A stretch of 17,255 nt of DNA from Sulfurovum sp. (GTDB taxonomy: Bacteria; Campylobacterota; Campylobacteria; Campylobacterales; Sulfurovaceae). Shown here in pieces: positions 14,169 through 17,255 of this stretch (position 1 is its first letter; each line of letters starts with the position of its first letter). The translations under genes were made by a program, and so were the position numbers. Where the stretch lies: positions 1 to 17,255 of the forward strand of contig QNZW01000054.1 in the NCBI GenBank assembly GCA_003978375.1, written 5' to 3'. Under the pieces are notes generated by a model. It saw only the letters and a program-made list of their open reading frames with translations. It was not told where the DNA came from and ran no database searches.

Positions 14169-15104
14169 TTATTCGCTATATGCACCAACAGATACAAGTC
14201 GTTCGTATCGTTGATCCAACATTTCACCTACAGTTAATTCCCTTAAATTTTTAACCGTTTGTAAAAAATACTCTTTTACAACATTCGCTGCTGTTTGCTT
14301 ATCTCTATGGGCTCCTATGAGTGGCTCATCTAGAACATCATCAACCAAACCATGCTCAAGTAAATCATTAGGTGTAATTTTAAGTGCTTTCGTGGCAGCT
14401 TCCACTTTTTCAGGATCATTCCACAAAATGGCAGAACATCCTTCTGGTGAAATAACGGCAAAGACTGAATAGCGCATCATTGCGAGTTTATCAGCCACCC
14501 CAATAGCAAGTGCCCCACCAGAACCACCTTCACCTATAACCACTGAAACCAATGGTACTTTTACTGAAGCCAATTCAAATAAATTTTTAGCAATCGCCTC
14601 ACTTTGTCCGCGTTCTTCTGCACCGAGTCCTGGATATGCACCTGGAGTGTCTATGAGCATAAGCACAGGAATATCAAACTTTTCTGCCATTTTTACTGCA
14701 CGTAAAGCTTTTCTGTATCCTTCTGGATTTGGCATACCAAAGTTACGTTTGATTTTATTTTTAACTCCACGTCCTTTTTGTTCACCAATGACCATCGCTT
14801 TTTGACCACCTATCCAACCGATATAACATAAAATTGCAGGGTCATCGCGAAACGCTCTATCTCCGTGAATCTCATATGCATCATCCATAATCAATTTTAT
14901 ATAATCTAAAGCATAAGGACGATCAGGATGACGTGCAAGTTGAAGCTTTTGAAAGTCTGAGAGTGAACCAAAAGTTTTATTGACCTCTTTTTCCAACTCA
15001 TTTTGCAGTTTTTCAACAGCTTCCATATTTGCAATGGCATGAGAAGATACAATCTCTTCTTGTATTTTCTCTATTTTATGCTCAAAGTCTAAGTAAGTTG
15101 CCAT
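14169..15104 (-). CDS. accA: Acetyl-CoA carboxylase carboxyltransferase, alpha subunit
   Basis: 311 residues, the usual length. With AccD it moves the carboxyl group from carboxybiotin on AccB to acetyl-CoA, giving malonyl-CoA, the first committed step of fatty-acid synthesis. Seen: the N-terminal helical segment [15 protein letters not shown], then [25 protein letters not shown], the crotonase-like core [24 protein letters not shown] and the oxyanion region [12 protein letters not shown], and [13 protein letters not shown]. AccA has no zinc finger (that is in AccD), as expected here. ATG at 15104 with AAGGAC about 8 bases upstream, 11 bases after the fabF stop. It is the third gene of acpP-fabF-accA. 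accB, accC and accD are not in the window. Confidence 0.97.
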   Translation of the reverse strand: MATYLDFEHKIEKIQEEIVSSHAIANMEAVEKLQNELEKEVNKTFGSLSDFQKLQLARHPDRPYALDYIKLIMDDAYEIHGDRAFRDDPAILCYIGWIGGQKAMVIGEQKGRGVKNKIKRNFGMPNPEGYRKALRAVKMAEKFDIPVLMLIDTPGAYPGLGAEERGQSEAIAKNLFELASVKVPLVSVVIGEGGSGGALAIGVADKLAMMRYSVFAVISPEGCSAILWNDPEKVEAATKALKITPNDLLEHGLVDDVLDEPLIGAHRDKQTAANVVKEYFLQTVKNLRELTVGEMLDQRYERLVSVGAYSE

Positions 15105-15115
15105 AGTTTAAGTCC

Positions 15116-16333
15116 TTATATCTTCTCAAAAATCACGACACCATTTGTTCCACCAAAACCAAATGAGTTAGACATAGCTACACGAATGTCTGCTTTTCTA
15201 GCACCTTCAGTTATATAGTCCAAATCACAGTTTTCATCTGGTGTTTTATAGTTAATCGTTGGAGGTAAGATACCATCACGCATTGACATAAGACATACTA
15301 CTGCCTCTATAGCCCCTGCAGCACCAAGACAATGTCCAAGTTGTCCTTTAATAGAACTCACAGGAGGACAATTCTCTTTTCCACTAAGAAGCTCTTTTAT
15401 AGCTGCTGTTTCATTTTTGTCATTGACTGGTGTAGAAGTTCCATGGGCATTGATATAATCTATTTTAGGTTTACCTGCCATTTCATAAGCACCCTTCATT
15501 GCACGAAGTGGTCCATCCATCGTAGGTGTGGTAATATGGTTCGCATCACCACTCTCACCAAAGCCAATAAGCTCACCATAAATTGTTGCACCTCGTGCAA
15601 CTGCATCTTCATACGATTCAAGCACTAAAGCACCTGCACCCTCACCCATCACAAAACCATCACGGTCTGCATCAAAAGGACGTGAAGAAGATTGAGGATC
15701 ATCATTACGCGTAGAGAGTGCTTTCATGGCTGCAAATCCACCAATACCAACAGGACAAATTGCTGATTCCGCTCCAACGACCAACATTTTATCGGCTGTT
15801 CCCACCATAATTGATTTTGCTGCTTCACCTATGGCATGCGTTCCTGCTGCACATGCAGTAACAGAAGCCAAATTTGGTCCTCTTAAGTCTTGATAAATAG
15901 AGATAAATCCACCTAACATATTGACAAGAGATGAAGGAATAAAAAATGGAGAAATTCTTCTAGGACCTCTATTGCCACATACCAATGAATTTTTTTCAAT
16001 ATTTGGAAGTCCCCCAATACCAGACGCAGAAGCTACACCAAATTTATCTCTATTAAAATCTTTTGGTAAATTGGCATCTTCTATAGCTTCCGCCGCAGCT
16101 TTAAGTCCCAATTGAATAAATCTATCTGCTTTTTTTGCTTCTTTTGCATCCAATACTGTCAGAGGGTCAAACCCCTTAATTTCACCCGCTATAGTTACAG
16201 ATTGCCCTTCTGTATCAAATAATTCAATATGATCAATACCACATTTTCCTTCAATAATGCCTTTAAATGCACTCTCTTTGTCTAGTCCTAGTGCATTCAC
16301 CATTCCTAAACCTGTAACTACTACTCTTTTCAC
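15116..16333 (-). CDS. fabF: 3-oxoacyl-ACP synthase II (KAS II)
   Basis: 405 residues from the GTG at 16333. FabF condenses malonyl-ACP with acyl-ACP to elongate fatty acids. Seen: MKRVVVTGLGMVNALG at the start; catalytic Cys161 in VTACAAGTHAIG; His297 in NAHGTSTPVND; His334 in GQLGHCLGAAG; and the C-terminal SNSFGFGGTN. Start choice: the frame is open to an ATG at 16378, but that would translate the large inverted repeat. AGGAG (just before 16341) is 8 bases before the GTG at 16333 and only 2 bases before another GTG at 16339, so 16333 (MKRVVVTG) is best and 16339 (MKVKRVVVTG) possible. Downstream, accA follows after 11 bases; upstream, acpP is separated by a structured spacer of about 100 bases. 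Confidence 0.96.
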   Translation of the reverse strand: MKRVVVTGLGMVNALGLDKESAFKGIIEGKCGIDHIELFDTEGQSVTIAGEIKGFDPLTVLDAKEAKKADRFIQLGLKAAAEAIEDANLPKDFNRDKFGVASASGIGGLPNIEKNSLVCGNRGPRRISPFFIPSSLVNMLGGFISIYQDLRGPNLASVTACAAGTHAIGEAAKSIMVGTADKMLVVGAESAICPVGIGGFAAMKALSTRNDDPQSSSRPFDADRDGFVMGEGAGALVLESYEDAVARGATIYGELIGFGESGDANHITTPTMDGPLRAMKGAYEMAGKPKIDYINAHGTSTPVNDKNETAAIKELLSGKENCPPVSSIKGQLGHCLGAAGAIEAVVCLMSMRDGILPPTINYKTPDENCDLDYITEGARKADIRVAMSNSFGFGGTNGVVIFEKI

Positions 16334-16362
16334 TTTCACGGCTCCTATATTTATGCTTAAGA

Positions 16363-16407
16363 TTAAGATATATATCAATATTCAAAAAATATTGATATAT
16401 ATCTTAA
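16363..16407 (-). repeat. Large perfect inverted repeat (20-bp arms) in the fabF leader
   Basis: Arms 16363-16382 and 16388-16407 are exact reverse complements over 20 bases around a 5-base loop (16383-16387). Further outside, ATGCT (16353-16357) and AGCAT (16408-16412) can add five pairs, leaving a 5-base bulge on one side. The arms are nearly all A/T. In the minus-strand transcript it lies between acpP and the fabF ribosome site and is not followed by a U-tract. A long RNase III-type processing stem, a stability element or a transcription brake are options. Confidence 0.8.
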
Positions 16408-16412
16408 AGCAT

Positions 16413-16435
16413 GTATCTCCACTAAAAGGAGATAC
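16413..16435 (-). repeat. Second hairpin directly after acpP
   Basis: GTATCTCC (16413-16420) and GGAGATAC (16428-16435) are perfect 8-base arms around a 7-base loop (16421-16427). In the transcript it begins 9 bases after the acpP stop and abuts the larger repeat. The following bases are AUGCUUUAAG, so it is not a standard terminator. It may protect the 3' end of a short acpP mRNA or cause partial termination. Confidence 0.7.
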
Positions 16436-16444
16436 TATTTTTAA

Positions 16445-16672
16445 CTACACGTTTTCGATAAATTTAATTGCATCACCTACTGTAGTGATTGCTTCTGCTT
16501 GATCATCAGGAATTTCAATATCAAATTTTTCTTCAAGTGCCATTACTAGCTCAACAACATCAAGACTATCAGCCCCAAGATCTTCTACAAATTTGGATTC
16601 TACCTTTACCTCATCTGGGCTCACGTTTAGTTGTTCTACAACCACTTCTTTTACATCATCAAATAATGCCAT
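16445..16672 (-). CDS. acpP: Acyl carrier protein
   Basis: 75 residues, strongly acidic, four-helix ACP. Seen: the phosphopantetheine site [23 protein letters not shown] with Ser36, plus FVEDLG before it and [13 protein letters not shown] after it. The prosthetic arm added by AcpS holds growing acyl chains for FabF and the other synthases. ATG at 16672 with a strong AAGGAG 8 bases upstream and a predicted extended -10 promoter. It heads acpP-fabF-accA. fabG, which is often upstream of acpP in proteobacteria, is absent; a PAS-domain gene is there instead. The structured spacer behind it may let acpP be made in excess over fabF, as expected for such an abundant carrier. Confidence 0.98.
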   Translation of the reverse strand: MALFDDVKEVVVEQLNVSPDEVKVESKFVEDLGADSLDVVELVMALEEKFDIEIPDDQAEAITTVGDAIKFIENV

Positions 16673-16705
16673 TGACTACTCCTTAAGTTTGTTAAAATAC
16701 GCACA

Positions 16706-16714
16706 AGTATAACA
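16706..16714 (-). promoter_or_regulatory. Extended -10 promoter element of acpP
   Basis: The minus strand reads TGTTATACT about 34 bases before the acpP ATG, preceded by a run of seven T. The form is the same as the pilin-like promoter at 245-253. The 137-base gap between acpP and the PAS gene otherwise shows only a small ATTTC/GAAAT repeat near 16740, too weak to call a terminator. Confidence 0.55.
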
Positions 16715-16809
16715 AAAAAATGATAATAAAGCTTATAATTTCTTTTGAAATACTTGTTTGTATCCCAATAAATCAGATTTTAGTGTAGAAACTGTGAAGT
16801 TTAGCAAAA

Positions 16810-17255
16810 TTAATACAATCTATGTATTTCTTCTAGCATATTATCTACTGTGATGTCATTTCCATAAGATTCCAAGAAGTCAGTGAGATACTTTTGTGAA
16901 GCTTCCATGCCACTTTCTTTTTCAATCTCTACAAGTTTTTTGTAAATAGGGTCAAGTATATCAGTCACATATTTTGATATCTTTTTTCTCGAAGCTTTAT
17001 ATCCTATGGGAGTGTTATCTTCATCTTTGAGTACTTCAAAATCAGTAAATACCCAATAATACCTTCCATTTTTTGCTAAGTTTTTAACTGCTGCAATGAA
17101 ATTATGACCATGCTGTATACGATCCCAAAGTATTTTAAAAAATATTTTAGGCATATCAGGATGACGAACAATACTATGTGGTTGTCCTACAAGTTCCTTT
17201 GGACTATAACGTGATATTTCAGCAAAATAATCATTCACATAGGTAATGATACCTT
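16810..17255 (-). CDS. PAS-domain protein, Aer-like sensor (partial, 5' end outside window)
   Basis: The frame is open to the right edge, so the gene starts outside the window; a GTG at 17238 is inside the PAS fold and is not the likely start. The visible part begins GIITYVNDYFAEISRYSPKE, continues with ELVGQPHSIVRHPDMPK and AVKNLAKNGRYYWVFTDFEV, and then GYKASRKKI: a PAS domain of the Aer type (HPDMP and NGxYYWV motifs), which in Aer holds FAD and senses redox state. After it come about 65 residues of helix (IYKKLVEIEKESGMEA onward) with no HAMP, methyl-accepting, kinase or GGDEF domain, so this is a short sensor or adaptor. In Campylobacterota such short PAS proteins often act in energy taxis (CetB type); that link is inference. 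Confidence 0.8.
   Translation of the reverse strand, partial: GIITYVNDYFAEISRYSPKELVGQPHSIVRHPDMPKIFFKILWDRIQHGHNFIAAVKNLAKNGRYYWVFTDFEVLKDEDNTPIGYKASRKKISKYVTDILDPIYKKLVEIEKESGMEASQKYLTDFLESYGNDITVDNMLEEIHRLY

Noticed and set aside
15332..15628. 98-residue plus-strand open frame inside fabF
   Set aside because: It is antisense to an intact catalytic region of fabF and has no domain or ribosome site.
16334..16378. Upstream ATG extending fabF by 15 residues (MIYILILSIN...)
   Set aside because: The extension is translated from one arm of the large inverted repeat and is not part of KAS II; AGGAG is correctly spaced for the GTG at 16333.
16738..16751. Small ATTTC/GAAAT hairpin as terminator of the PAS gene
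   Set aside because: Five A/T-rich pairs without a proper T-tract on the minus strand are too weak to call.
1..17255. Defence, toxin-antitoxin, CRISPR, phage or transposon system
   Set aside because: All clear genes are housekeeping or common conserved families; I see no direct-repeat array, transposase, integrase, restriction or toxin motif, and no abrupt change of base composition.

Overview
The window is an ordinary, densely packed chromosomal stretch from an AT-rich Gram-negative bacterium, most likely a member of the Campylobacterota (Sulfurovum/Sulfurimonas/Arcobacter type). The inference rests on the low GC, the protein flavour (class III signal peptide pilin, HpKchA-like potassium channel, Aer-type PAS protein with an HPDMP motif), and gene neighbourhoods that I recall from Campylobacter: rpmB/rpe/dnaQ-like with a DUF465 gene nearby, and acpP-fabF-accA. 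I see no insertion sequence, phage, CRISPR, tRNA, rRNA or defence island, and no gap longer than 300 bases between genes.

Layout. At the left edge, on the minus strand, are a small coiled-coil gene (ZapB-like), a ZapA-like gene and the start of a type IV pilin/pseudopilin gene that runs off the window. Divergent from them, on the plus strand, are uvrB (excision repair) and a tight run of ppk1 (polyphosphate kinase), a gamma-class carbonic anhydrase-like gene and an EI24/CysZ-like membrane protein. Convergent with that run, with the two stop codons touching, is a minus-strand operon rpe > trpF > DEDDh exonuclease. Divergent from rpe is rpmB, followed by a two-TM potassium channel with an RCK domain, argJ, a DUF465 protein, a periplasmic NrfJ-like/OB-fold protein and the DEAD-box helicase dbpA. 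A small hairpin separates dbpA from the convergent minus-strand group acpP > fabF > accA > dedA-like. The right edge holds the 3' part of a PAS-domain gene.

The genes are housekeeping: DNA repair, polyphosphate, pentose phosphate, tryptophan and arginine synthesis, ribosome assembly, fatty-acid synthesis, potassium transport and probably cell division.

The most interesting signals are regulatory. (1) The potassium channel gene has a poor translation start, lying right after a hairpin, but a strong internal Shine-Dalgarno and in-frame ATG exactly between pore and RCK domain. This suggests a separately made RCK protein, as in MthK; its RCK domain has also lost the glycine-rich nucleotide motif. 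(2) The acpP-fabF spacer holds two perfect inverted repeats, one with 20-bp arms. (3) uvrB and the zapB-like gene appear to share one symmetric extended -10 element firing in both directions. (4) The zapB-like/zapA-like pair may be unannotated division factors. Nothing here looks like a wholly new system.
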